Below are positions 16,547 to 22,725 of a stretch of 22,725 bases of DNA, in pieces. Positions within the stretch are counted from its first letter, which is position 1. Each line of letters starts with the position of its first letter. The stretch spans positions 1 through 22,725 of the forward strand of contig DASXMR010000126.1 of assembly GCA_036495525.1 (NCBI GenBank). Reading direction: 5' to 3'. Both the position numbers and the translations under genes were made by a program. The stretch comes from DASXMR01 sp036495525. GTDB lineage: Bacteria; Actinomycetota; Actinomycetes; Streptosporangiales; Streptosporangiaceae. Below the pieces are notes generated by a model, which did not search any database, had not been told where the DNA came from, and saw only the letters and a program-made list of their open reading frames with translations.

Positions 16547-17167
16547 ATGCTGATCGGGCTCAGGGTCTACTACTTCCGTGCCGTCGCGCGGGGAATGTTC
16601 CACTGTCACCGTTGCGGCGGCGACCGTCCGTACCGGCAGCGGTCGGGACGGTTCTGGTTCCAGATTCTGCGCGTCCCGCTGGTCCCGCTGTGGCGGGCCG
16701 GCGAGCACGTGCTGTGCAGCATCTGCCGGACTGCCTACCGGGTCGAGGTGCTGCGGCTGCCCACCGCCGCGCAGATGCTGATTGCGCTGCCGGCCGGCCT
16801 GCGCGCGGCCGCGGCCGTGCTGCTGAGCGGCGCCGAGCCGCCCGCTGTGCCGGTACGCCGACGTGCGATCGAGACAATCCGCCGGGCCGGCGAAGCCGGC
16901 TATGACGACGCCGCGCTCGACGCGGACCTGGCCAGCGCCGCTGACCCGGCGCAGGACAGCGCGCGGCTGCTCGGCGGCCTGGCGCTGCACCTGGAAACTG
17001 AGGCACGGGAGTGGTTCCTGGCCGACGTGGTCAGGATCGGGCTGGCTGACGGGCCGCTGACCGGCCAGCGGCGGCAGGCGGCCACGGCGGTCGCCGCGCA
17101 GCTCGGGCTGACCGCTGCCCAGGCGCAGGGGGTCATCTCGATGACAGAGGAAGGCGCAGCAGCCTGA
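16547..17167 (+). CDS. Zinc-ribbon protein with TerB-like domain
   Basis: A 206-residue protein of unknown function found in actinobacteria and usually labelled TerB-family. Residues 17-62 form a zinc ribbon with C20-x2-C23 (FHCHRCGGDRPYR) and C57-x2-C60 (HVLCSICRTAYRVEVL). Residues about 95-200 are helical and end in VRIGLADGPLTGQRRQAATAVAAQLGLTAAQAQGVI, which follows the TerB/DnaJ-like acidic pattern. The link with tellurite resistance is by family name only; no ter operon is near. The ATG at 16547 is chosen over the GTG at 16541 because GGAGG (16533-16537) is 9 nt upstream of the former and too close to the latter. It is a single gene on its strand, ending 119 nt before convergent era. Confidence 0.8.
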   Translation: MLIGLRVYYFRAVARGMFHCHRCGGDRPYRQRSGRFWFQILRVPLVPLWRAGEHVLCSICRTAYRVEVLRLPTAAQMLIALPAGLRAAAAVLLSGAEPPAVPVRRRAIETIRRAGEAGYDDAALDADLASAADPAQDSARLLGGLALHLETEAREWFLADVVRIGLADGPLTGQRRQAATAVAAQLGLTAAQAQGVISMTEEGAAA

Positions 17168-17286
17168 CGGACTCGCCGGCCCCGCCATCGGCTGTCCGGC
17201 GCCACTGCCCGTGCCCTGAGGGTCCTGGCTGAGCCAGCCGCTGACTGACGACCGCCCGCCGGAGCCGGGCTGTGCCTGCTGCGGGT

Positions 17287-18261
17287 CTAGTCGTAGAAGC
17301 CGAGGCGGCGCAGCTGCCGCGGGTCACGCTGCCAGTCCTTGGCGATCTTGATACGCAAGTCGAGATAGACACGGCGGCCGAGCAGCGCCTCGATCTGCTT
17401 GCGCGCCTGGGAGCCGACCTGCTTGAGCCTGGCGCCCCCGGCGCCGATCACGATGGCTTTCTGGCTCGGCCGCTCCACGTACATGATCGCGTGCACGTCC
17501 ACCAGGTCGTCCCGGCCCTGCCGGGGCGCCATCTCCTCCACCACGACGGCGATCGAATGCGGCAGCTCATCCCGCACGCCATCCAGGATGGCCTCCCTGA
17601 TCAGCTCGGCGGCGAGCTGCTGGTCCGGCTCATCAGTCAGTTCGCCATCCGGGTACAGCGGTCGCCCGGGCGGCAGGTGCGACACCAGCACGTCGGCAAG
17701 GACGTCCAGCTGGAAGCCGGACACCGCTGAGACCGGCACGATGTCAGCCCACTCCCCCAGCCCGGCCACTGTGGCGAGCTGCGCCGCGATCTGCTGCCTG
17801 GACGCCTGGTCGGTCTTGGTCACGATGGCGACGACCGGGGTACCGCGGATGCCGCCGAGCTCGCCGGCCAGGTAGCGGTCGCCCGGCCCGACCTTCTCGG
17901 CGGCTGGCAGGCAGAACCCGATGACGTCGACCTCCGTCAGGGTGGAGCGCACCAGGCTGTCGAGCCGCTCGCCCAGCAGAGTGCGCGGCCGGTACAGGCC
18001 AGGCGTGTCGACGATGACAAGCTGCGCGTCCGGCCGGTGCACGATGCCGCGGATGGCACGGCGGGTGGTCTGCGGCTGGCGGCTGGTGATCGCCACCTTG
18101 GTGCCGACCAGGGCATTCATCAGCGTCGACTTGCCGACGTTGGGCCGGCCGGCGAAGCAGGCAAAGCCGGACCGGAACTCAGCAGCGGCGCCGCGCTGGC
18201 CGGCCGCCGTCGTCGCGGCAGCCGCAGGCCCGGCGGCGTCAGGTGTCGGCGGCGCGCTCAC
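17287..18261 (-). CDS. era: GTPase Era
   Basis: A GTPase that binds the 3' end of 16S rRNA and helps 30S subunit assembly. The 324-residue protein has G1 GRPNVGKS (38-45, Lys44), a switch region around TSRQPQTTRRAIRG, G3 DTPG, G4 TKTD (148-151) and a C-terminal KH domain with the signature KAIVIGAGGARLKQVGSQARKQIE and the end LRIKIAKDWQRDPRQLRRLGF. The GTG at 18261 is preferred (VSAPPTPDAAG, with GGGAG upstream); an ATG 52 codons earlier would overlap the divergent gene. The first 30 residues are an Ala-rich lead without homology. In relatives era follows the deaminase-like gene directly; here a plus-strand gene lies between them. Confidence 0.96.
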   Translation of the reverse strand: MSAPPTPDAAGPAAAATTAAGQRGAAAEFRSGFACFAGRPNVGKSTLMNALVGTKVAITSRQPQTTRRAIRGIVHRPDAQLVIVDTPGLYRPRTLLGERLDSLVRSTLTEVDVIGFCLPAAEKVGPGDRYLAGELGGIRGTPVVAIVTKTDQASRQQIAAQLATVAGLGEWADIVPVSAVSGFQLDVLADVLVSHLPPGRPLYPDGELTDEPDQQLAAELIREAILDGVRDELPHSIAVVVEEMAPRQGRDDLVDVHAIMYVERPSQKAIVIGAGGARLKQVGSQARKQIEALLGRRVYLDLRIKIAKDWQRDPRQLRRLGFYD

Positions 18262-18343
18262 CCTGGCGATTCTCCCCCACAACAAGGCCGGCGGCCTACC
18301 CGGACGCCGGGTCGGTGCCCGGCACGCCAGGCTGCCGGCCCGG

Positions 18344-18349
18344 TAGCGT
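18344..18349 (+). promoter_or_regulatory. -10 element for leaderless transcription of the nucleotidyltransferase-like gene
   Basis: TAGCGT fits TAnnnT and ends 6 nt before the GTG at 18356, so the transcript would start at or beside the start codon. No Shine-Dalgarno sequence precedes that GTG, which supports a leaderless mRNA. Confidence 0.45.
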
Positions 18350-18355
18350 TCAGGC

Positions 18356-18973
18356 GTGGCACGCACGCAGACGCCCTGGGGTCCGTGGGAACCGCTCAGC
18401 CTCGATCGCGTGGCCACGATCTTCTCGGCAGCCGGCGTGCCGTGGTGGATCGCCGGGGGCTATGCCATCGAGCTGGCCGTCGGGCGCCCGTTCCGCGAGC
18501 ACGAGGACATCGACGTGCTGCTGCTCAGGCCAGACCAGCTGGCGGTCCAGGACGTGCTCCCCTCGTGGCAGTGGCACGCGGCTGACCCTCCAGGCGTGCT
18601 GCGGCCCTGGCAGCGCGGCGAGCTGCTGCCGGCGCACGTGCACGACATCTGGTGCAGACCGGGACCGGCGGAGCCATGGCAGGTCCAGGTCATGCTCGAC
18701 GAGGCCGACGGGGCGCGATGGGTATCCAGGCACAGCGCCGCGCTGCGCCGGTCGGCCAGCCAGATCGGCGCCGTGTCGGCGGACGGAGTTCCTTACCTGC
18801 GGCCGGAGATCCAGCTGTTCTACAAGGCACACAAGCGCCGGCCAAAGGACGAGCTGGACTTCACCGCGGTGATCGGGGTGCTGGACGACGACCAGCGCCG
18901 CTGGCTGTCAGCCGCGATCAGCCTGGCTTACGGCCCGCATCCGTGGCTGGAGCGGATCGCCGCCGCAGGCTGA
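18356..18973 (+). CDS. Aminoglycoside-nucleotidyltransferase-like protein
   Basis: A 205-residue member of the nucleotidyltransferase fold, closest by motif to the 2''-aminoglycoside adenylyltransferase type. The active-site pattern is visible: WWIAGGYAIELAVGRPFREHEDIDVLLL with Gly34-Gly35 and the metal ligands Asp51 and Asp53. Later stretches VQVMLDEADGARWVSR and PYLRPEIQLFYKAHKRRPKDELDF are typical of the same group, the latter including conserved Lys/Asp residues. Many environmental members are not proven to act on antibiotics, so resistance should not be assumed. The GTG start lacks a ribosome-binding site but has a -10 element at leaderless spacing. It ends 7 nt before the convergent deaminase-like gene; C-TGA-C ends of both genes form a small 5-bp stem there. 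Confidence 0.82.
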   Translation: MARTQTPWGPWEPLSLDRVATIFSAAGVPWWIAGGYAIELAVGRPFREHEDIDVLLLRPDQLAVQDVLPSWQWHAADPPGVLRPWQRGELLPAHVHDIWCRPGPAEPWQVQVMLDEADGARWVSRHSAALRRSASQIGAVSADGVPYLRPEIQLFYKAHKRRPKDELDFTAVIGVLDDDQRRWLSAAISLAYGPHPWLERIAAAG

Positions 18974-18980
18974 CGCCCGG

Positions 18981-19325
18981 TCAGGGCCGCAGCGTCTCGC
19001 GGACCATGCCGTCCGGCCCGGCGTGGAACACGACCGCGGCCGGGCCGAGGTCACGGACGACCGCGAGATCCTCGGGGTCCGGTCCTGGCCCGTCGCTGAC
19101 CAGGGCGGCCGCCTCGAGGCTGGTAGCACCGCTGGAGACCGCCATCGCGACGGCGAGGTGCAGCGCCGACAGGCGCAGCGAGGGCAGCGAGACCGCCGCG
19201 GCCGCGTAGGTGCGCCCGGTCTCGTCTCGGACGGCGGCGCCCTCGGCGGCCGCTACTCGCGCCCGGGCGGCGCGGGCGAGACCAATGATCTTCAGGTCCT
19301 CGGATCCAGGCTCTGCCTCGGTCAC
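18981..19325 (-). CDS. Cytidine-deaminase-like protein without zinc ligands
   Basis: A 114-residue protein found in actinobacteria between the corC-like gene and era and often labelled cytidine deaminase. The fold pattern is recognisable: KIIGLARAARARVAAAEGAAVRDETGRTYAAAAVSLPSLRLSALHLAVAMAVSSGA. However the Cys-Ala-Glu at the start of the active-site helix is Ser-Ala-Leu here, and the later Pro-Cys-x-x-Cys is absent, so it cannot hold the catalytic zinc. It is probably a non-enzymatic relative of unknown role. GTG start at 19325, 23 nt after the corC-like stop, consistent with cotranscription. Confidence 0.75.
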   Translation of the reverse strand: MTEAEPGSEDLKIIGLARAARARVAAAEGAAVRDETGRTYAAAAVSLPSLRLSALHLAVAMAVSSGATSLEAAALVSDGPGPDPEDLAVVRDLGPAAVVFHAGPDGMVRETLRP

Positions 19326-19348
19326 GCGGCTGAGTGTAACGGCCAGGC

Positions 19349-20989
19349 TCAGGCCTGCCCGGACGGCGTGCCGCCGGGCGCGGCGCCTGCCTGACCAGTC
19401 CCGCCCGAGCCGGTCCCGCCCGAGCCAGACCCGGCCGGGCCAGTCCGGCTGGAGCTGGTCCCGGCCGAGCCGGGTCCGGCTGAGCCTGGCCCCTGCGAGC
19501 CTGCCCGCCGGGGCTGGTCGCCGTCCGGCCGGGCGGCGGCCGGCGACGCCGCGCCCCCCGTGGTCCTGCTGGCCCGCTCGCCAGGGCGCACGGTGCCGAT
19601 CGGCCGGCCGTTTCCGCTGCCGCCCGGCCGGCCGTCGGCCGGCTGGCTGGCCTGCCCCTCGCCAGAACGAGCGGCGGGCTGCTGGTCTCCTGACCGGCCG
19701 GATTCGCCGTCCGGCCTGTCCCGGCCTGCCTCGGCCGCGCCGATCCGTTCCACTGTGACGGTCCCGATCCGGTTGCGCCGACCGGCCAGGCTCTCGGCGG
19801 TGAGCCGGAGCCCGGAGACCGTCGTCACCGAGCCGGCGATCGGCACCCGGCCGAGCTGCTGGGCCAGCAGGCCGCCGACGGTTTCCACGTCCTCGGCGTC
19901 GATCCGGACGTCGAACAGCTCAGCCAGCTCCTCCACCGACAGCCGGGCGGTCACCCGGGCCCGGCCCTCGCCGAGCCACTCGACCGGCGGGAGCTCCCTG
20001 TCGTACTCGTCGGCTATCTCCCCGACGATCTCCTCCAGGATGTCCTCGATCGTCACCAGGCCTGCCGTGCCGCCGTACTCGTCGATGACGATCGCGACGT
20101 GGACCTGCCTGGCCTGCATGTCCCGCAGCAGCTCGTCGATCGGCTTGCTTTCCGGCGCGAATGTTGCTGGCCGCATGGTCGAGGAGACCGGCTCGACCGA
20201 CTCGCTTTCCCGGTGCTCGTAGCTGCGGGTCACGATGTCCTTCAGGTAGGCGATCCCGACCACGTCATCCAGGTTCTCGCCGATCACCGGGATCCGGGAG
20301 AAGCCGCTGCGCAGCGCCAGCGACAGGGCCTGGCGCAGGGTCTTGTCGCGCTCCACGAAGACCATGTCGGTGCGCGGCACCATCACCTCGCGCACGATCG
20401 TGTCGCCGAGCTCGAACACCGAGTGAATCATCGCCCGCTCGTCCGGCTGGATGACCCTGCGCCGCTCCAGGAGGTCGACCAGGCCGCGCAGGTCTTCTTC
20501 CGACCCGGACGGCCGGTCGGGGTCCTCGCCGTCCGTGCCCGGCGGCCCGCTGCCCGCCACCAGGAAGCCCGGCAGCGGGCGGAGGACGCGAATCACCGGG
20601 TGCAGCACGGTCGCGGCGCTGCTGGCCAGCCGGACCGCGTTGTCGCGCCCGACGACCCGCGGCAGCAGGCCGGTGGCCAGGTAGGTCAGCACGACCATGA
20701 CCGCCGTGGCGATCAGGAATGCCCGCCAGTCGTTTCCGATCCACTGCACAAGCACCGCCGTCATCAGCACGGTGGCGCCGACGCTGGCCACGACCCGGAC
20801 CATTAGCAGCGTGGACAGGCTCGCCGGGATCTCGGCCAGCACCGCCTGCAGCGGGGCGGATGACTCACCGGACGACCGGCTCAGTTCCTTGGCACCGGCC
20901 CTGGAGACCCGCAGCAGGGCACCCTGCGCCACCGCGCACCACCCGGCGACCAGGATCAGCGCGAGCGCGGCAACGAATAGCCAGCCCAT
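19349..20989 (-). CDS. CorC/HlyC-type (CNNM-like) membrane protein with CBS domains
   Basis: A 546-residue membrane protein of the hemolysin-C/CorC group, linked to magnesium or divalent-cation transport in characterised relatives. The first 140 residues hold DUF21-type membrane helices (GWLFVAALALILVAGWCAVAQGALLRVSR). A CBS-domain pair follows, recognised by REVMVPRTDMVFVERD and HVAIVIDEYGGTAGLVTIEDILEEIVGEI. The CorC/HlyC domain runs to about residue 415 (VETVGGLLAQQLGRVP). The last 130 residues are Gly/Ser/Pro/Arg-rich low complexity. ATG at 20989 lies 7 nt after the ybeY stop; an upstream in-frame ATG inside ybeY would add 22 unconserved residues. Part of the phoH-ybeY-corC-deaminase-like unit. 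Confidence 0.92.
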   Translation of the reverse strand: MGWLFVAALALILVAGWCAVAQGALLRVSRAGAKELSRSSGESSAPLQAVLAEIPASLSTLLMVRVVASVGATVLMTAVLVQWIGNDWRAFLIATAVMVVLTYLATGLLPRVVGRDNAVRLASSAATVLHPVIRVLRPLPGFLVAGSGPPGTDGEDPDRPSGSEEDLRGLVDLLERRRVIQPDERAMIHSVFELGDTIVREVMVPRTDMVFVERDKTLRQALSLALRSGFSRIPVIGENLDDVVGIAYLKDIVTRSYEHRESESVEPVSSTMRPATFAPESKPIDELLRDMQARQVHVAIVIDEYGGTAGLVTIEDILEEIVGEIADEYDRELPPVEWLGEGRARVTARLSVEELAELFDVRIDAEDVETVGGLLAQQLGRVPIAGSVTTVSGLRLTAESLAGRRNRIGTVTVERIGAAEAGRDRPDGESGRSGDQQPAARSGEGQASQPADGRPGGSGNGRPIGTVRPGERASRTTGGAASPAAARPDGDQPRRAGSQGPGSAGPGSAGTSSSRTGPAGSGSGGTGSGGTGQAGAAPGGTPSGQA

Positions 20990-20996
20990 CGGCCGC

Positions 20997-21668
20997 TCAG
21001 CCTGGTTCTTCCTGGCCGGGCGCCGGTTCCCCGGCGGTTCCGGCCGGCGGAGCACCGGTCTCCTGGTCAGCGTCGGCCGCGGCCGACGATTCCTGCTGGC
21101 CGGCCTCGGCGGCGGCAGACGTTGGCGCCGCGTCCTGGTCGGCCTCAGCAGCGGCGGGCCCGCCGGGCTCGCCGGCCGCAGTCTTCTCCGCCGAGCGCCA
21201 CCCGGCGAGCAGCCTGCCCTGCAGCCCGAACATCGTCGCCTGCTCCTGCGGATCAGCGTGGTCGTAGCCGAGCAGGTGCAGGATGCCGTGCGTGCACAGC
21301 AGGTCGATCTCGTCCTGTATGCCGTGCCCGGCCTGCCCCGCCTGCCGGCTGGCCACCTGGGGGCAGATCACCACGTCGCCGAGCAGGCCTGGGGTGCCGT
21401 CCTGCTCGCCGGACTGGCCATGCTCGGTGCGCGCCCCGCCGGGCTGCGGCGGCCTCAGCTCGTCCATCGGGAAGGCGAGCACGTCGGTCGGCCCGCTCTC
21501 GCCCATCCAGCGCACGTGCAGCTCGGTCATCGCCGCCTCGTCCACCAGCAGCACGGACAGTTCCGCCAGCGGGTGGATCCGCATGCTGTCGAGCACGTGC
21601 CTGGCCAGGCCGGCCAGCTCCGCCTCGTCTAGCTCAGCGCCCGACTCATTGGCGATCTCGATGCTCAC
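20997..21668 (-). CDS. ybeY: Endoribonuclease/rRNA maturation factor YbeY
   Basis: A zinc metalloprotein that acts in 16S rRNA 3'-end maturation and ribosome quality control. The metal motif HGILHLLGYDH gives His127, His131 and His137. The core (IANESGAELDEAEL, LSVLLVDEAAMTELHVRWMGESGPTDVLAFPMDE) spans residues 1-155. Usual length is 150-180; this one has 223 residues because of a C-terminal tail of about 65 residues rich in Ala, Glu, Gln and Gly. GTG start at 21668 is supported by GGAGAG close upstream and by the conserved SIEIANESG beginning. It follows phoH after 115 nt and precedes the corC-like gene by 7 nt; the phoH-ybeY-era neighbourhood is conserved widely and ties these genes to ribosome assembly. 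Confidence 0.96.
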   Translation of the reverse strand: MSIEIANESGAELDEAELAGLARHVLDSMRIHPLAELSVLLVDEAAMTELHVRWMGESGPTDVLAFPMDELRPPQPGGARTEHGQSGEQDGTPGLLGDVVICPQVASRQAGQAGHGIQDEIDLLCTHGILHLLGYDHADPQEQATMFGLQGRLLAGWRSAEKTAAGEPGGPAAAEADQDAAPTSAAAEAGQQESSAAADADQETGAPPAGTAGEPAPGQEEPG

Positions 21669-21783
21669 GGCCTCTCCGCTGTCGCTACCCGGCTATGCGG
21701 CCGGCCTGCCGGTCCCGCCAGGCCGCTGACCGGCCAGGCGGCTCGCGTGCCGCTGCCGCCTGAGCTGCGCTCTCGGTCCAGGC

Positions 21784-22725
21784 TCACCGGTTCCGGCCGG
21801 CCTCCCGCCGCGACCGGGCGGACTGCGGCCGGCCGCCATCGGCGGCCGCCTGACGCGCGTCGTAGCGCTCGTAGGCGTCGACGATGTCAGCGACCAGCCG
21901 GTGCCTGACCACATCGTGGCTGGTCAGCCGCGAGAAGTACACGTCGTCCACGCCAGTGAGGATGTCCTCGACCACCCGCAGCCCGCTGAGCTGGCCTGGC
22001 GGCAGGTCGACTTGCGTCACGTCGCCGGTGACCACGATCCTGGAGCCGAAGCCCAGCCTGGTCAGGAACATCTTCATCTGCTCAGGCGAGGTGTTCTGCG
22101 CCTCGTCCAGGATGATGAACGAATCGTTCAGCGTCCGGCCGCGCATGTAAGCCAGCGGCGCGATCTCGATCGTGCCCTGCGAGGTGAAGCGCGGGATGGC
22201 GTCCGCGTCGAGCATGTCGTGCAGCGCGTCATACAGCGGCCGCAGGTAAGGGTCGATCTTCTCGTACAGCGTGCCGGGCAGGAAGCCGAGCCGCTCGCCC
22301 GCCTCCACCGCGGGCCTGGTGAGAATGATCCGGGTCACTTCCTTGGCCTGCAGCGCCTTGACCGCCTTGGCCATCGCCAGGTAGGTCTTGCCGGTGCCCG
22401 CCGGGCCGATCGAGAACACGATCGTGTGCTGGTCGATCGCGTCCACGTACCGCTTCTGGTTCAGCGTCTTGGGGCGGATGGTGCGGCCCCGCGAGGACAG
22501 GATGTCCAGGGTCAGCACCTCGGCGGGCCGTACGCCGCGCTCGCGGCGCAGCATGCCGGCCGCCCGCTCCACCGCGTCCGCCGACAGCTCGGCCCCGTTG
22601 GCCTGCAGTTCGAGCAGTTCCTCGAACAGGCCGGAAACCAGCGCGGTTTCCTCGGGACGGCCGGTCACGGTGATCTCGTTGCCGCGCACGTGGATGTCGG
22701 CCGTGAACTCACGCTCGATGACCCG
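21784..22725 (-). CDS. PhoH-like ATPase, 5' end outside window
   Basis: An ATPase of the PhoH family (P-loop, related to helicase cores), often next to ybeY and thought to act on RNA; exact role unsettled. 314 codons are present and open to the window edge; upstream residues RVIEREFTADIHVRGNEITVTG match the family interior, so the true start lies beyond 22725 and the ATG-type starts inside are not real. Walker A GPAGTGKT is coded at 22384-22407 and Walker B FIILDEAQN near 22093-22119. Also visible are LTRPAVEAGERLGFLPG and VVTGDVTQVDLP. The last 25 residues are a basic, Arg-rich tail. It is the first visible gene of the unit leading to ybeY. Confidence 0.95.
   Translation of the reverse strand, partial: RVIEREFTADIHVRGNEITVTGRPEETALVSGLFEELLELQANGAELSADAVERAAGMLRRERGVRPAEVLTLDILSSRGRTIRPKTLNQKRYVDAIDQHTIVFSIGPAGTGKTYLAMAKAVKALQAKEVTRIILTRPAVEAGERLGFLPGTLYEKIDPYLRPLYDALHDMLDADAIPRFTSQGTIEIAPLAYMRGRTLNDSFIILDEAQNTSPEQMKMFLTRLGFGSRIVVTGDVTQVDLPPGQLSGLRVVEDILTGVDDVYFSRLTSHDVVRHRLVADIVDAYERYDARQAAADGGRPQSARSRREAGRNR

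Noticed and set aside
17168..17286. CTGGCT-G-AGCCAG repeat between the TerB-like gene and era as a terminator
   Set aside because: With a usable loop only a 4-bp stem remains, and similar short GC repeats are common by chance; not strong enough to call.
18356..18973. Calling the nucleotidyltransferase an antibiotic resistance gene
   Set aside because: The fold and metal site match, but substrate-binding residues cannot be judged without alignment and many environmental relatives have no shown activity on aminoglycosides.
18970..18984. 5-bp stem containing both stop codons of the convergent pair
   Set aside because: It follows almost automatically from two facing C-TGA-C ends and is too short to claim as a terminator.

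Overview
The window is very GC-rich DNA with dense, actinobacterial-style coding: frequent GTG starts, strong third-position GC bias, TAnnnT-type -10 elements and several candidate leaderless or overlapping starts. The protein set (single-chain glycyl-tRNA synthetase, a GTGA-overlapped recO-uppS pair, phoH-ybeY-corC-deaminase-like-era order, a DUF6703-type membrane protein) fits a high-GC actinomycete, perhaps a relative of Streptosporangiales or Streptomycetales. The order-level guess is inference from memory, not a search. No rRNA, tRNA, CRISPR array, transposase or phage gene was seen.

Layout, left to right. (1) 1-5306, minus strand: a ferredoxin-reductase-type FAD oxidoreductase (3' end off the window), dGTP triphosphohydrolase dgt and pyruvate,phosphate dikinase ppdK; ppdK-dgt look like an operon. 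(2) 5307-5699: a non-coding divergent region with a 15-bp perfect inverted repeat. (3) 5700-9532, plus strand: a 6-phosphogluconate-dehydrogenase-like NAD(P) protein, a TMEM175-family membrane protein preceded by a 9-codon overlapping leader ORF, and a large membrane GT2 glycosyltransferase with a Pro/Ser/Thr tail. (4) 9579-11924, minus strand: an MFS protein that seems to lack its middle helices, then glyS. (5) 12093-13603: a DUF6703-like protein, a TetR regulator with a likely autoregulatory operator, and a DUF1059 protein. (6) 13635-16180, minus strand: uppS, recO (with a long insert in its zinc finger) and a PAP2 phosphatase-like protein. (7) 16181-16546: a non-coding divergent region with two inverted repeats, two matching -10 elements and tandem small hairpins. 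(8) 16547-17167, plus strand: a zinc-ribbon/TerB-like protein. (9) 17287-22725: era, a plus-strand aminoglycoside-nucleotidyltransferase-like gene, then the minus-strand run phoH (5' end off the window) - ybeY - corC-like - deaminase-like.

Functionally most of the window is core housekeeping: translation and rRNA maturation (glyS, era, ybeY, phoH neighbourhood), cell-envelope lipid carrier synthesis (uppS), recombination repair (recO), dNTP and PEP metabolism (dgt, ppdK). Accessory single genes in the opposite orientation are interleaved with this core. I did not find a convincing new multi-gene system. The points most worth checking are the regulatory architecture at 16221-16489, the shortened MFS gene with a TTA codon at the apparent junction, the leader ORF at 6592, and the RecO zinc-finger insert.
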